This document shows, piece after piece, positions 17,209 through 25,410 of a stretch of DNA of 64,000 nucleotides. Numbering within the stretch: the stretch's first letter is position 1; every line of letters begins with the position of its first letter. The notes below the pieces were generated by a model. That model was not told the DNA's origin, did no database searches, and worked only from the letters and a program-made list of their open reading frames with translations. The translations under genes were made by a program, and so were the position numbers. This stretch comes from Sulfomarinibacter sp963741385. Its GTDB lineage: Bacteria > Acidobacteriota > Thermoanaerobaculia > Thermoanaerobaculales > Sulfomarinibacteraceae. Location: NCBI GenBank assembly GCA_963741385.1, contig CAVUHO010000010.1:930001-994000 (forward strand), given 5' to 3'.

Positions 17209-17323
17209 GACCGGGACAGCGTAGAGCAGTTCGTGGGGGGTGATCAATTGGCGGGTTCGGGGGCCCGCCCCTCCAGCCGATCGAGATCGGCCCTGATCCT
17301 GGCGCCGTATTGGGCGACCACTG

Positions 17324-17998
17324 TCAGGGTTCTTTACATGTGGTGCACGTGTCCTGACGGCCGAGCCGGCACATCCATTGCTCATGGGCGATGCGGCGCC
17401 ACTCCCCGGTGGCGGTGTCGGCCTCGTCGATCGCCCCCGTGTGGAGATCGTAAAGCCAGGGGTGGACGGAAAGGCTGCCGGTGGCCTCGCCCTCGGCGAC
17501 GCAGGCGAAAGTGCGGAGATTCGCGCACTGCAGGAGGACGTTGGCCTTGATCGTCGCGAGGTAGACGTCTTCAGCCGGCAGGCCCAGCGCGAGCACCTGT
17601 TTCCGCGCCGGCGCCGCGAATTCGAGCCAGGCGGCGATATGAGGCTGGCTGTCCGCCGCCGGCGCGTCCTCGAGAGCTTTGATGCCGCCGCATTCGGTGT
17701 GGCCGCAGACCACGATGTGGTTCACTCGGAGATTCATGACTGCGTACTCGATCACCGCACCGGTGGCGCAGGCGAGAGCCGGAGATGGCGGCACGATATT
17801 CGCGATGTTGAGAACGTCGAAGAGCTCTCCGGGTTCCGCGTCGGTGATCAGCTCCGGCACTACCCTCGAGTCCGAGCAGCCGATCCACAGGACCTTCGGT
17901 TGCTGTCCCTCCCGGGCGAGACGCACGAACAAGTCCGGTTTCGACTCGAACTTCTCCCTGAATCGTCGGTGGCCTTCGAGCAGCTTTCTGGTCGGCAT
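17324..17998 (-). CDS. can: Beta-class carbonic anhydrase
   Basis: A 224-residue beta-carbonic anhydrase that hydrates CO2 to bicarbonate. Zinc ligands and the Asp-Arg dyad are in GCSDSRVVPE (about residue 40), and the second His and Cys are in CGHTECGGIKAL. The usual RNAGN-type stretch reads LNIANIVPP. The C-terminus has an extra Cys cluster (MCRLGRQDTCTTC) found in some members. It starts 36 bases beyond the transporter end and reads away from it in the same direction. The adjacent DASS-family transporter may supply or export dicarboxylates, but no direct link is shown. Confidence 0.92.
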   Translation of the reverse strand: MPTRKLLEGHRRFREKFESKPDLFVRLAREGQQPKVLWIGCSDSRVVPELITDAEPGELFDVLNIANIVPPSPALACATGAVIEYAVMNLRVNHIVVCGHTECGGIKALEDAPAADSQPHIAAWLEFAAPARKQVLALGLPAEDVYLATIKANVLLQCANLRTFACVAEGEATGSLSVHPWLYDLHTGAIDEADTATGEWRRIAHEQWMCRLGRQDTCTTCKEP

Positions 17999-18035
17999 CG
18001 GAAGCTCCTCCCCTGTGGGCCGCAGATCTTTTCCC

Positions 18036-19586
18036 TCACGGCGTCGGGATGGTGACCTCCATCCCCATGATCGGCCAGATGACGATGACGAACAGAGCGA
18101 CCACCGCCATCAGCAAGAGACTGGCGGGAATGCCCGCCTTGAAGAACTCACCTGAAGTGAACTGTTTGCTCTCGTAGGCGATGGCGTTGGGCGCGGCCCC
18201 GACCAGCAACAGGAATGGCATGCCCGCGGTGACCAGCGCGGCGAACAGGATGACCTCGCCGCCGACCCCGAGGTAGGGCGCGACCTTGAGGGCGACCGGC
18301 AGACAGATGGCGATGGCGGCGACGTTCATGATCAGGTTCGTCATCACCAACACGAAAAACGCCATGCCAAGTATGAAGACCATCGCGGGGGCGGTCTTGA
18401 GCCCCGAAACCGTGTTGATGGCGAGCCAGTCGGCGGCGCCGGTCAGGACCAGACAGTAGCCGAGGCTCATCGCGCCCCCGAAGAGCAGGATGATGTTCCA
18501 CGGGATATTTTCGAGGTCGCCGATGTCGAGGATCTTCAAGACGAAGAAGAGCACGGTAGCGAGCAGGATGACGCCGCTCTTGTCGATGCTTTTTAATGCC
18601 GGGATGAATGACCTCAGGCTCATGATCGAGACTGCCGAGATGACGATGACTGCCGCCTGGATCTCCCTGGCGGTGATCGGCCCCAGGCGTGAGTAGAGGT
18701 CTTTTGCTCGTTGGCGCAGGCCGGGGATGGTTGCCCGCTCCGGTTTGTAGTAGACCATGAAGAAGGCCCAGAGGGCGAAGACCATCGTCCAGCCGACCGG
18801 AAACATGTACCAGGACAGCTGGAAAAAGGTGATCTCCCGCCCCGTGATCTCCTTGAAGAAACCCAACGCCACCGCGCCACGAGCGGCGCCGAGGAGGGTG
18901 ACGATGCTGCCCGCCCCGGCCACATAGGCCATGCCGATAAACAGGCCCTTGCCGAAGCGGGTCGGCACATCGCTTTCGTCGTAGAGACGGTAGATGGCGA
19001 CGAGCAGCGGGAAGACCGTCGCCGCGACTGCGGTGTGGGCCATGACCAGAGTCAGTGCGGCGGTCATGATGAAGCAACCCAGGTAGATACGGCTGGTCTT
19101 TTCGCCCACCAGCACCAGCATCTTGTAGGCCAGGCGTTTGGTGAGCCCGGTTTTGGTGAACACCATGCCGATGACGATCGATCCGAAGATGAACCACACC
19201 GACGGGTGCATGAACTCCTTGAAGGCGAGTTCGGCGCCGCCCACGGTGGTGTCGCTTCCGAGGAGCACGATGTCAGGGCGGATCAGGAACAGCGCCTGCA
19301 CCACAGCGATGGTGATCGAAGTGACGCCGATCGGCACCACCTCGAAAACCCACCACACGGCGGCCAGCAGGAACAAACCGAGGGCGGCCTTGCCCTGATC
19401 GGAGAGCGCGAACGCATCGCCCAGCGGGTCGATGGCGGCGGGCCACGGCGGCGACAGATAGACGGCGAAGAACAGGGTCACACCGAGGGACAGGAAGAAC
19501 ACGCGACGCCAGTCGATCTCAAACCGCCGATTGCGTCGAAACGCGAAGTAGCGACGCGGCCTCGCGGAGACTTCCGAGTCCGCCAT
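18036..19586 (-). CDS. DASS-family anion/sodium symporter (SLC13 type)
   Basis: A 516-residue membrane protein with about 11-12 hydrophobic helices. It carries SLC13/DASS signatures: the SSxIGG-like and AHTAVAATVFPLLVAIY regions, VAGAGSIVTLLGAARGA, the two-hairpin repeat, and NLIMNVAAIAICLPVAL with LLVGAAPNAIAYESKQF near the C-terminus. The family moves dicarboxylates, citrate or sulfate with sodium. The real start is the ATG at 19586, which overlaps the stop of the upstream CMK/BON/CBS gene by one base; the open frame extends further upstream but that part is out of frame with any homology. Substrate is not decidable from sequence. Confidence 0.88.
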   Translation of the reverse strand: MADSEVSARPRRYFAFRRNRRFEIDWRRVFFLSLGVTLFFAVYLSPPWPAAIDPLGDAFALSDQGKAALGLFLLAAVWWVFEVVPIGVTSITIAVVQALFLIRPDIVLLGSDTTVGGAELAFKEFMHPSVWFIFGSIVIGMVFTKTGLTKRLAYKMLVLVGEKTSRIYLGCFIMTAALTLVMAHTAVAATVFPLLVAIYRLYDESDVPTRFGKGLFIGMAYVAGAGSIVTLLGAARGAVALGFFKEITGREITFFQLSWYMFPVGWTMVFALWAFFMVYYKPERATIPGLRQRAKDLYSRLGPITAREIQAAVIVISAVSIMSLRSFIPALKSIDKSGVILLATVLFFVLKILDIGDLENIPWNIILLFGGAMSLGYCLVLTGAADWLAINTVSGLKTAPAMVFILGMAFFVLVMTNLIMNVAAIAICLPVALKVAPYLGVGGEVILFAALVTAGMPFLLLVGAAPNAIAYESKQFTSGEFFKAGIPASLLLMAVVALFVIVIWPIMGMEVTIPTP

Positions 19587-20989
19587 CAGAGTTTCTTCCC
19601 GGGTGTGGCGCCGCCGTGCTCCATGACGAACTGGGCCACGATGTCGAAGATGTTGGTCATCAGCACGACACCGGCGACCTTTTGCCCATCGAGAACCGGC
19701 ACCAGATCGACCCCGTGGTGGAGCATCGTCGAGATCACGTTCGACAATGAGTCTCCGACCTGAACCGTGCCCCGGATGGGCACCATGATGGTTGCGATGC
19801 TGCGGGTGGAGGCCTCGAGGGCGCCAGGCGTGAACAACGAGGTCCAGCGGATCAGGAGATCGCTCGGAGTCTGGCCGCCAAAGGGCACCAACTTGCGGAT
19901 GTGGTCGGCCGTCCTCTTGTCTTCCTGGAAGTGAGGGATCAGCCCCTTGAGAAGCTCGCGGCGGCTGACGATGCCGCGCAGTTCGTCGCCGTCGTCGTTG
20001 AGCACCAGGACGTAGCGCGGCAACATCATGTAGCCGTCTTCGAGTCTGACCGCCGACGCGCTGACGGCGACGATGGCCTCGCGGATCGTGCACGACAACC
20101 GGCAGTGGGGGTACCTGTCGGGCGCCATCATGACGTCGCGGGCCGTGGTGTCCCGGGTCGACAAACCGGTGTCGGTGTCCAGCAGGGAATCGACCGAGAC
20201 CACCTCACCGGTCGGAGTGATGACCTTCTCCACCCCTTTGATCCGGCTCACGAAGTCGATGATGTCGGCCCTGTCCTCTTCGAACGACCGGCCCCCGGCA
20301 AGCGTGATGGCGCCGTTCTTGGCGGAAATTTCAACCCCTTCGGAGATAAAGGGTGAGTTGAAGCGGAGTGCGGCGCGCACCCGTTTTTCGAGTGCAAAGT
20401 CCAGGAATTGACGCTGACAGTCTTCGGGGAACTCGGTGCGCTTGATGATGCCGGTAATCATGTCCGCTGCGGTGTCGAGGCTCATGTGCTCGAGATTGAC
20501 CACCAGGTCGTAGAGATCGGGGCTGTTGAGATCGACGCCGAACATCTGGCGGCCCCACTTGGATCGTCGTTGGTCGGCGTCGTTGATGTATGAAACGGCA
20601 TCCTCTTCGGACACGCGCAGGTTCTGCACGGTTGCTTTGATGCGGTAGTCCATCGGAGCCACCAACCGCACCTTGAAAACGCCACACAATCCCTGGAAGA
20701 TGAACTGCCCTGCCAGACCGCAATAGATGCCGTTGCCATCCCCCAGCAGTTTGCCAAGGGCCGCCTGCATGGCCAGGATGTAGCGTTCCTTGCGGCGGGT
20801 GAAACGCTCGAAGAAATTGGCCGGCATGTCGAGGCCCCGGTACATGTCCTGCTCTGAGATGCCGTATCGCTTGGCGGCCTCGAGCGCGTCCTGGAGCCGA
20901 ACGACCTTGTAGCCGAGGCGTTTCTGGAGGGCCTCGGCCAACTCCTGGGAGCCGCTGTAGCTGCTCTGGGAAATGGAAATGACCGGCAT
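19586..20989 (-). CDS. Cytidylate-kinase-like / BON / CBS-pair protein
   Basis: A 467-residue protein. Residues 1-200 resemble the cytidylate-kinase-like family (start MPVISISQSSYSGSQELAEA, then RLGYKVV, a DLYDLVVN motif and LDTAADMI), but the P-loop is weak: no GxxGxGKS is seen. Residues about 205-275 look like a BON domain (RAALRFNSP ... GAITLAGG ... GVEKVITPTGE). The C-terminal ~170 residues are a CBS pair (ARDVMMAP ... VLNDDGDELRGIVSRRELL; IATIMVPIRGTV ... VDLVPVLDGQKVAGVVLMTNIFD). The ATG at 20989 has GGAGAGG upstream. It is translationally coupled to the transporter gene, so a regulatory role over transport, perhaps through nucleotide binding at the CBS pair, is plausible inference. Confidence 0.7.
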   Translation of the reverse strand: MPVISISQSSYSGSQELAEALQKRLGYKVVRLQDALEAAKRYGISEQDMYRGLDMPANFFERFTRRKERYILAMQAALGKLLGDGNGIYCGLAGQFIFQGLCGVFKVRLVAPMDYRIKATVQNLRVSEEDAVSYINDADQRRSKWGRQMFGVDLNSPDLYDLVVNLEHMSLDTAADMITGIIKRTEFPEDCQRQFLDFALEKRVRAALRFNSPFISEGVEISAKNGAITLAGGRSFEEDRADIIDFVSRIKGVEKVITPTGEVVSVDSLLDTDTGLSTRDTTARDVMMAPDRYPHCRLSCTIREAIVAVSASAVRLEDGYMMLPRYVLVLNDDGDELRGIVSRRELLKGLIPHFQEDKRTADHIRKLVPFGGQTPSDLLIRWTSLFTPGALEASTRSIATIMVPIRGTVQVGDSLSNVISTMLHHGVDLVPVLDGQKVAGVVLMTNIFDIVAQFVMEHGGATPGKKL

Positions 20990-21086
20990 CGGCACCTCTC
21001 CCCCGCCTGCGACGAGGACCGCCGCCGACGCGAACATGGACTACTTTAACGTCTCGTGAAATTTTCCACAATGGTTTCAACATATG

Positions 21087-21120
21087 AAAAACCACCGCAT
21101 CGCGCATGCTTTGCGGTGGT
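21087..21120 (-). terminator. Rho-independent terminator of glnA
   Basis: Downstream of glnA on the minus strand, a perfect 9-bp stem (21112-21120 with 21091-21099, ACCACCGCA/TGCGGTGGT) has a 12-base loop and is followed by a run of T. It ends the glnA transcript before the CMK/BON/CBS gene. Confidence 0.8.
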
Positions 21121-21145
21121 GTCGAGCTCGCAGCAGGGACGGTCG

Positions 21146-22477
21146 TCAGTACCTGTCGAGGTAGCGTTCGAGTTCCCAGTGATGGATCTCTTTGATGTAG
21201 TCCGCCCACTCGGTCCGCTTGTTGAAGATGAAGTGGTCGAAGATGTGGTCGCCGAGGGCCTCTCTGAGCAAGGGATCCTTCTCCAGGAAATCCAGCGCCT
21301 CGTCCAGGCTGGCGGGGAGTTGGACGATCTTGAGGCGTTTCTTTTCGCGCTGGCTCATATCGAAGATGTTGCGGTTGACGGGTTCACCGCAGTCGACCTG
21401 GCGTTCAATCCCGTCGAGGCCGGAGGCCATCATGGCGGTGAAGGCGAGATAGGGGTTGCACGACGGGTCGGGCACCCGTACCTCACAGCGCGTACCGATG
21501 CCCCGTCGGGCCGGCACCCGGATCATCGGCGAGCGGTTCTTTTCCGACCAGGCGACGTTGATCGGCGCCTCGTAGCCGGGGACCAGGCGTTTGTAGGAGT
21601 TGACCAACGGGTTGGTGAGGGCGACGAAGGCGCGGGCGTGCTCGAGCAGACCGCCGATGTAGTTGCGCCCGACCTTTGACAGCTGCCACGGCCCGTCAGC
21701 ATCGTAGAAGGCGTTGTCGCCGTTGGCGGTAAAGAGCGATTGGTGGACGTGCATCCCCGAACCGTTGACGCCGGCCAGCGGTTTGGGCATGAAGGTGGCG
21801 TGGAGGCCGTGCATCATGGCGACCTTCTTGACAACGAATCGGAAGGTGACGACCGCGTCGGCAGTCGCGACCGCCTCGCCGTACTTGAAGTCGATCTCGT
21901 GTTGGCCCGGCGCCACCTCGTGGTGGGCCGCCTCGACTTCGAGCCCCATCGCTTCGAGGACGAGGGTGATGTCGCGGCGGGCCTCTTCGCCGAGGTCCAT
22001 GGGGCTGAGGTCGAAATAGCCGCCGGTGTCGTGGGTGGCCGGGATCGGCAGCCCGTTGCTGTCTCGTTGGAAGAGGAAGAACTCGGCTTCCGGTCCGGCC
22101 ATCATCTCGTAGCCCATGGACTTCGCCTTGGCGACGACCCGTTTGAGGGCGCTGCGGGGGCATCCGGCAAAGGTCGTGCCGTCGGGGTTCGCAATGTCGC
22201 AGACCAGTCGCGCAACCTTGCCCCCGTTGGCCTCCCACGGAAAGACCTGGTAGGTGTCGAGGTCGGGAGTCAGCAACATGTCTGATTCTTCGATGCGCGT
22301 GAAACCCTCGATCGAAGATCCGTCGAACATGATCTGGCCGTCGAGGGCCTTTTCGAACTGGCTGGCGGGGACCTCGACGTTCTTGATGATGCCGTCGATG
22401 TCGGTGAATTGAAGCCGCAGAAAGTGGACGTTGTGTTCCCCGGCCAGGGCGAGGATCTCTTTGGGTGATTTTGACAC
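21146..22477 (-). CDS. glnA: Glutamine synthetase type I (GSI-alpha)
   Basis: A 443-residue glutamine synthetase that makes glutamine from glutamate, ammonia and ATP. It shows FDGSSIEGF near residue 50, GPEAEFFLF, the GSGMHVHQSL active-site strand, the flexible NSYKRLVPGYEAP loop and the NRSPMIRVP motif. The length (443) and the lack of the ~25-residue insert and C-terminal adenylylation Tyr region fit the GSI-alpha type of Gram-positives and deep bacteria, which is controlled by feedback or regulators rather than by GlnE. It is monocistronic, with its own promoter and terminator. Confidence 0.95.
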   Translation of the reverse strand: MSKSPKEILALAGEHNVHFLRLQFTDIDGIIKNVEVPASQFEKALDGQIMFDGSSIEGFTRIEESDMLLTPDLDTYQVFPWEANGGKVARLVCDIANPDGTTFAGCPRSALKRVVAKAKSMGYEMMAGPEAEFFLFQRDSNGLPIPATHDTGGYFDLSPMDLGEEARRDITLVLEAMGLEVEAAHHEVAPGQHEIDFKYGEAVATADAVVTFRFVVKKVAMMHGLHATFMPKPLAGVNGSGMHVHQSLFTANGDNAFYDADGPWQLSKVGRNYIGGLLEHARAFVALTNPLVNSYKRLVPGYEAPINVAWSEKNRSPMIRVPARRGIGTRCEVRVPDPSCNPYLAFTAMMASGLDGIERQVDCGEPVNRNIFDMSQREKKRLKIVQLPASLDEALDFLEKDPLLREALGDHIFDHFIFNKRTEWADYIKEIHHWELERYLDRY

Positions 22478-22507
22478 TTTGGTGCCTCCAGGGATTTCGT
22501 TTCGTGG

Positions 22508-22536
22508 ATAATGGTTTCGAAAATCGCCCGAGTCAA
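22508..22536 (-). promoter_or_regulatory. Promoter of glnA with AT-rich upstream element
   Basis: On the minus strand, TTGACT (22536-22531) and CATTAT (22513-22508) are separated by 17 bases, about 30 bases upstream of the glnA ATG. The 80 bases upstream (22541-22620) are strikingly A/T-rich for this genome and look like an UP element. I see no sigma-54 box. Confidence 0.65.
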
Positions 22537-22687
22537 GTCATTTTTCGCAAAACGATCAAAATTTCGACGACAAAATGCAAAATCATTCAAAAACAGCTAT
22601 TTGAACGATTGTCGATGTCGAGGTTTTCCGGCGCAGCCGATACCGGGGCCTTCAAGCTCTAGGTATACTTCGCGGTGGGGGGGGGAC

Positions 22688-23263
22688 ATGAGCGAAACAC
22701 CGACCCGCGAGGACGCCTGGGCGCTGCTCACCGAATTCACCGACAATCCAAGCCTCGTCAAGCATGCGCTGGGGGTCGAGGTCGCCATGCGCGCCTACGC
22801 GCGCACTTTCGGCGAAGACGAGGAGACCTGGGGAATCATCGGTCTCATCCATGATTTCGACTACCAGCAGAACCCCACTGAGGACACCCACCTCCATGTC
22901 GGCACGAAGATCCTCCGCGATCGCGGGTGGCCCGAGGCGTGGATCGAGATCACTGCCTCTCACGCCGACTATATGGGCGTGCCGCGCGACACCCGGGTCA
23001 AAAAGACCCTCTTTGCCGTCGACGAACTCTCCGGTTTTCTCACCGCCTGCGCGCTCGTCCGCCCCGACAAGGCGGTTGCCGAGGTCAAGGTCACATCGGT
23101 CAAAAAGAAGCTCAAGGACAAGGCCTTTGCCCGCGGCGTCAACCGGGACGACGTGAGCAAGGGAGTCGAGGACCTTGGCGTGGACCTAGATGAGCACATA
23201 GCCTTTGTCCGCGACGCGATGGCGACCATCGCGGATCAGCTGGAGCTGCCACCCTCCGGGTGA
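22688..23263 (+). CDS. HD domain protein
   Basis: A 191-residue soluble protein with a compact HD hydrolase domain: HALGVEVAMRAYA (first His), IGLIHDFDYQQNP (HD) and a later His/Asp (ITASHADYMG). The second half is helical and ends acidic. Proteins of this shape (metal-dependent phosphohydrolase, HD region) are common and usually uncharacterised. The ATG at 22688 is the first conserved Met; the open frame upstream lies in the glnA regulatory region. Its TGA stop is immediately followed by a heptamer repeat array. It is divergent from glnA. Confidence 0.75.
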   Translation: MSETPTREDAWALLTEFTDNPSLVKHALGVEVAMRAYARTFGEDEETWGIIGLIHDFDYQQNPTEDTHLHVGTKILRDRGWPEAWIEITASHADYMGVPRDTRVKKTLFAVDELSGFLTACALVRPDKAVAEVKVTSVKKKLKDKAFARGVNRDDVSKGVEDLGVDLDEHIAFVRDAMATIADQLELPPSG

Positions 23264-23364
23264 GTTCTCAGTTCTCAGTTTTTAGTTTTGAGTTCCCAAC
23301 CACCCACGGTCTCAAGGTGCGTGTGGCGGATAACTCAAAACTGAGAACTCAAAACTCAAAACTT
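23261..23364. repeat. Inverted pair of heptamer tandem arrays between HD gene and serS
   Basis: Five heptamers of the type GTTYTNA (23264-23298: gttctca twice, gttttta, gttttga, gttccca) face about four and a half of the opposite sense (23332-23364: aactcaa, aactgag, aactcaa, aactcaa, aactt). They are separated by 33 bases. The inner ends pair perfectly over 11 bases (23284-23294 with 23332-23342). The left array starts directly after the HD stop codon; the serS stop codon is inside the right array. It may act as a bidirectional terminator-like hairpin, or be a mobile short repeat. Confidence 0.75.
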
Positions 23365-24651
23365 CGCTGTTGCAGGTTCGACCACTTCCAGCCCGTGCAT
23401 GTAGGGTCTGAGCACCTCCGGCACGACCACCGAGCCGTCGGCCTGCTGGTAGTTCTCGAGCACCGCGACCATGGTGCGTCCGACGGCCAGCGCCGATCCG
23501 TTGAGGGTGTGGAGCAGTTGGGTCTTGCCGCCGTCAGCGGGACGGAAGCGAAGCCGGGCGCGGCGTGCCTGGAAGTCCGTGAAGCAGCTGCACGAGGAGA
23601 TCTCCCGGTAGCAATCCATGGCCGGCAGCCAGACCTCGATGTCGTACGTCCTGGCGGCGGAAAAACCGAGATCTCCGCTCGCCAGGCTGACCACCCGGTA
23701 GTGGAGGCCGAGATTCTGGAGGACCGCCTCGGCGTGACCCGTGAGTTCCTCGAGCTGCTCCCACGAATGATCGGGGTGGGCGAGCTGGACCAACTCCACC
23801 TTGTGGAACTGGTGCTGGCGGATGAGGCCCCGCACATCGCGCCCGTGCGAACCGGCTTCGGCGCGAAAACACGGTGTGAATGCACAGTAGCGGAGCGGCA
23901 GCGAGTTTTCGTCCAGGGTCTCGTCGCGGTGGAGGTTGGTCACCGGCACCTCGGCGGTCGGCGCCAGGAAGAGATCAACCCCCGCGACCCGGAAAAGATC
24001 GTCAGCAAACTTCGGAAGCTGGCCCGTACCCAGAAGAGAGGCGGAGTTGACGAGGTACGGAGGCATGACCTCGGTGTAACCGTGGCGCCGGGTGTGGATG
24101 TCGAGCATGAACGAGATCAGGGCCCGCTCGAGAGCGGCGCCCTGCCCGCGCAAAACTGCAAACCGGCTTGACGCCACCTTGACGGCGCGTTCGAAATCGA
24201 TGATCCCGAGATCGGGGCCGAGATCCCAGTGGGCCTTGGGTTGGAAGTCGAAGGCCGGGCGGTCGCCCCACGTCCGGAGCTCGCGGTTGGCGGATTCGTC
24301 GGCGCCCACGGGGACCTCGCCGTCGAAGAGGTTCGGGATCGTGAGTTCGAGAGTGGAGAGCTCGATCTCGAGTTCCTTGGCCGTCGCTTCAAGATCTCTG
24401 ATTTCGTCCCCGAGGGCGGCCATTGCGGCCTTGCGCTTCTCGGCCTCCACGGTCCGCCCCTGCTGGTACAGACCGCCGATCTCCTTGGAGCCCGCGTTGC
24501 GGTTCGCTTTGAACCGTTCCACCTCGACGAGAATCTCTCTCCACGCCGCATCGACCTCCAACAACCGGTCGAGGGGCGCCTCGGTGCGGCGGGCGGCGAG
24601 CATCTCGCGGACGCGTTCGGGTTGCGAGCGAAAAACTTCGCGGGCGAGCAT
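23356..24651 (-). CDS. serS: Seryl-tRNA synthetase
   Basis: A 431-residue class II synthetase that charges tRNA-Ser (two such tRNAs lie at 34.1-34.3 kb) and tRNA-Sec. The N-terminal ~110 residues form the long coiled-coil arm. The catalytic core shows motif 2 (CFRAEAGSHGRDVRGLIRQHQF) and motif 3 (NGSALAVGRTMVAVLENYQ), plus TAEVPVTNL. The ATG at 24651 has GGAGGA upstream. The TGA stop falls inside the heptamer array described next to it, so the array has replaced or defined the gene's 3' end. Confidence 0.97.
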   Translation of the reverse strand: MLAREVFRSQPERVREMLAARRTEAPLDRLLEVDAAWREILVEVERFKANRNAGSKEIGGLYQQGRTVEAEKRKAAMAALGDEIRDLEATAKELEIELSTLELTIPNLFDGEVPVGADESANRELRTWGDRPAFDFQPKAHWDLGPDLGIIDFERAVKVASSRFAVLRGQGAALERALISFMLDIHTRRHGYTEVMPPYLVNSASLLGTGQLPKFADDLFRVAGVDLFLAPTAEVPVTNLHRDETLDENSLPLRYCAFTPCFRAEAGSHGRDVRGLIRQHQFHKVELVQLAHPDHSWEQLEELTGHAEAVLQNLGLHYRVVSLASGDLGFSAARTYDIEVWLPAMDCYREISSCSCFTDFQARRARLRFRPADGGKTQLLHTLNGSALAVGRTMVAVLENYQQADGSVVVPEVLRPYMHGLEVVEPATAKF

Positions 24652-24670
24652 GGCTGTTCCTCCGGCGGGG

Positions 24671-24679
24671 ACTATAGCA
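24671..24679 (-). promoter_or_regulatory. Extended -10 promoter of serS
   Basis: On the minus strand TGC-TATAGT (24679-24671) is an extended -10 element, with no good -35. Transcription would start about 13 bases before the serS ATG, leaving just the GGAGGA ribosome site. Confidence 0.4.
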
Positions 24680-24713
24680 GTTACACCTTACCTGGGCGGC
24701 AGAGAAATGCAGG

Positions 24714-25361
24714 TCAATTGCTGACCGGGACGTAGACCTGGGTGCCGCGGCGGCTGCGCATGATCTGCTCGACAAAAGCGTTGAAATCGGCGGGCCGGTT
24801 GACGAAATCGATGTCGTCGGTGTTGACCACCAACAGGGGTGTCTCCCGGTAGTGGAAGAAGTAATACGAATAGGCTTCGCTGAGCCGTACCAGATAGTCC
24901 GGGTCGATGTTGCTCTCGAAGTCCCGCGCCCGTTTCTTGATGCGCTCGATCAGCACCTCGACGGAGGCCTGCATGTAGATCACGAGGTCCGGTTTCGGGA
25001 CCTCATGTTCGAGCACTGGGTAGAGCTTTTCGTACACTCGGAGATCGGTGTCGTCGAGGTTGAGGTAGGCGAAGATCCGGTCCTTGGGGAAGGCGTAGTC
25101 GGCAAGCACCAACCGCTGGAAGAGGTTCATCTGTGCGATCTCGCGCTGCTGCTGGAACCGTGACAGCAGGAAGTAGATCTGCACCTGGAAGGCCGCACCC
25201 TCCCGGCCCTCGTAGAACGACGGCAGGAACGGGTTGGTGATGTCCTCGAGCACCATGACCCCTTCGAAGCGATCTGCCAGCAGCTGCACGAGCGAGGTCT
25301 TACCGACCCCGATCGGGCCTTCCACGGCGATGTGTCGGAAGGGTATCTTCGGTCCGCTCAT
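24714..25361 (-). CDS. Deoxynucleoside kinase (dNK family)
   Basis: A 215-residue P-loop kinase: Walker A EGPIGVGKTS (about residue 12), a LEDITNPFLPSFYEG region, RLVLADYAFPKDRIFA, KPDLVIYMQASVEVLIERIKKR (lid region) and a C-terminal VVNTDDIDF strand. This is the deoxyadenosine/deoxyguanosine kinase family that phosphorylates salvaged deoxynucleosides. The start at 25361 (MSGPKIPF) is preferred; an in-frame start 12 codons upstream is possible. It is the third gene of ubiX-ubiA-dNK on this strand. The preferred base cannot be decided here. Confidence 0.85.
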   Translation of the reverse strand: MSGPKIPFRHIAVEGPIGVGKTSLVQLLADRFEGVMVLEDITNPFLPSFYEGREGAAFQVQIYFLLSRFQQQREIAQMNLFQRLVLADYAFPKDRIFAYLNLDDTDLRVYEKLYPVLEHEVPKPDLVIYMQASVEVLIERIKKRARDFESNIDPDYLVRLSEAYSYYFFHYRETPLLVVNTDDIDFVNRPADFNAFVEQIMRSRRGTQVYVPVSN

Positions 25362-25410
25362 CAGGCTCTCGTGATAGTAGCCTGAGCCGCCGCCCACGTC
25401 ACGTCCGACC

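Noticed and set aside
17209..17385. N-terminal extension of the PHP protein.
   Set aside because: It would overlap the carbonic anhydrase end and is Arg/Gly-rich without family similarity.
18036..20093. A 685-residue reading frame for the anion transporter.
   Set aside because: The first ~169 residues are antisense-like Arg/Pro-rich sequence inside the upstream gene's region; the transporter begins at 19586 with the coupled ATG.
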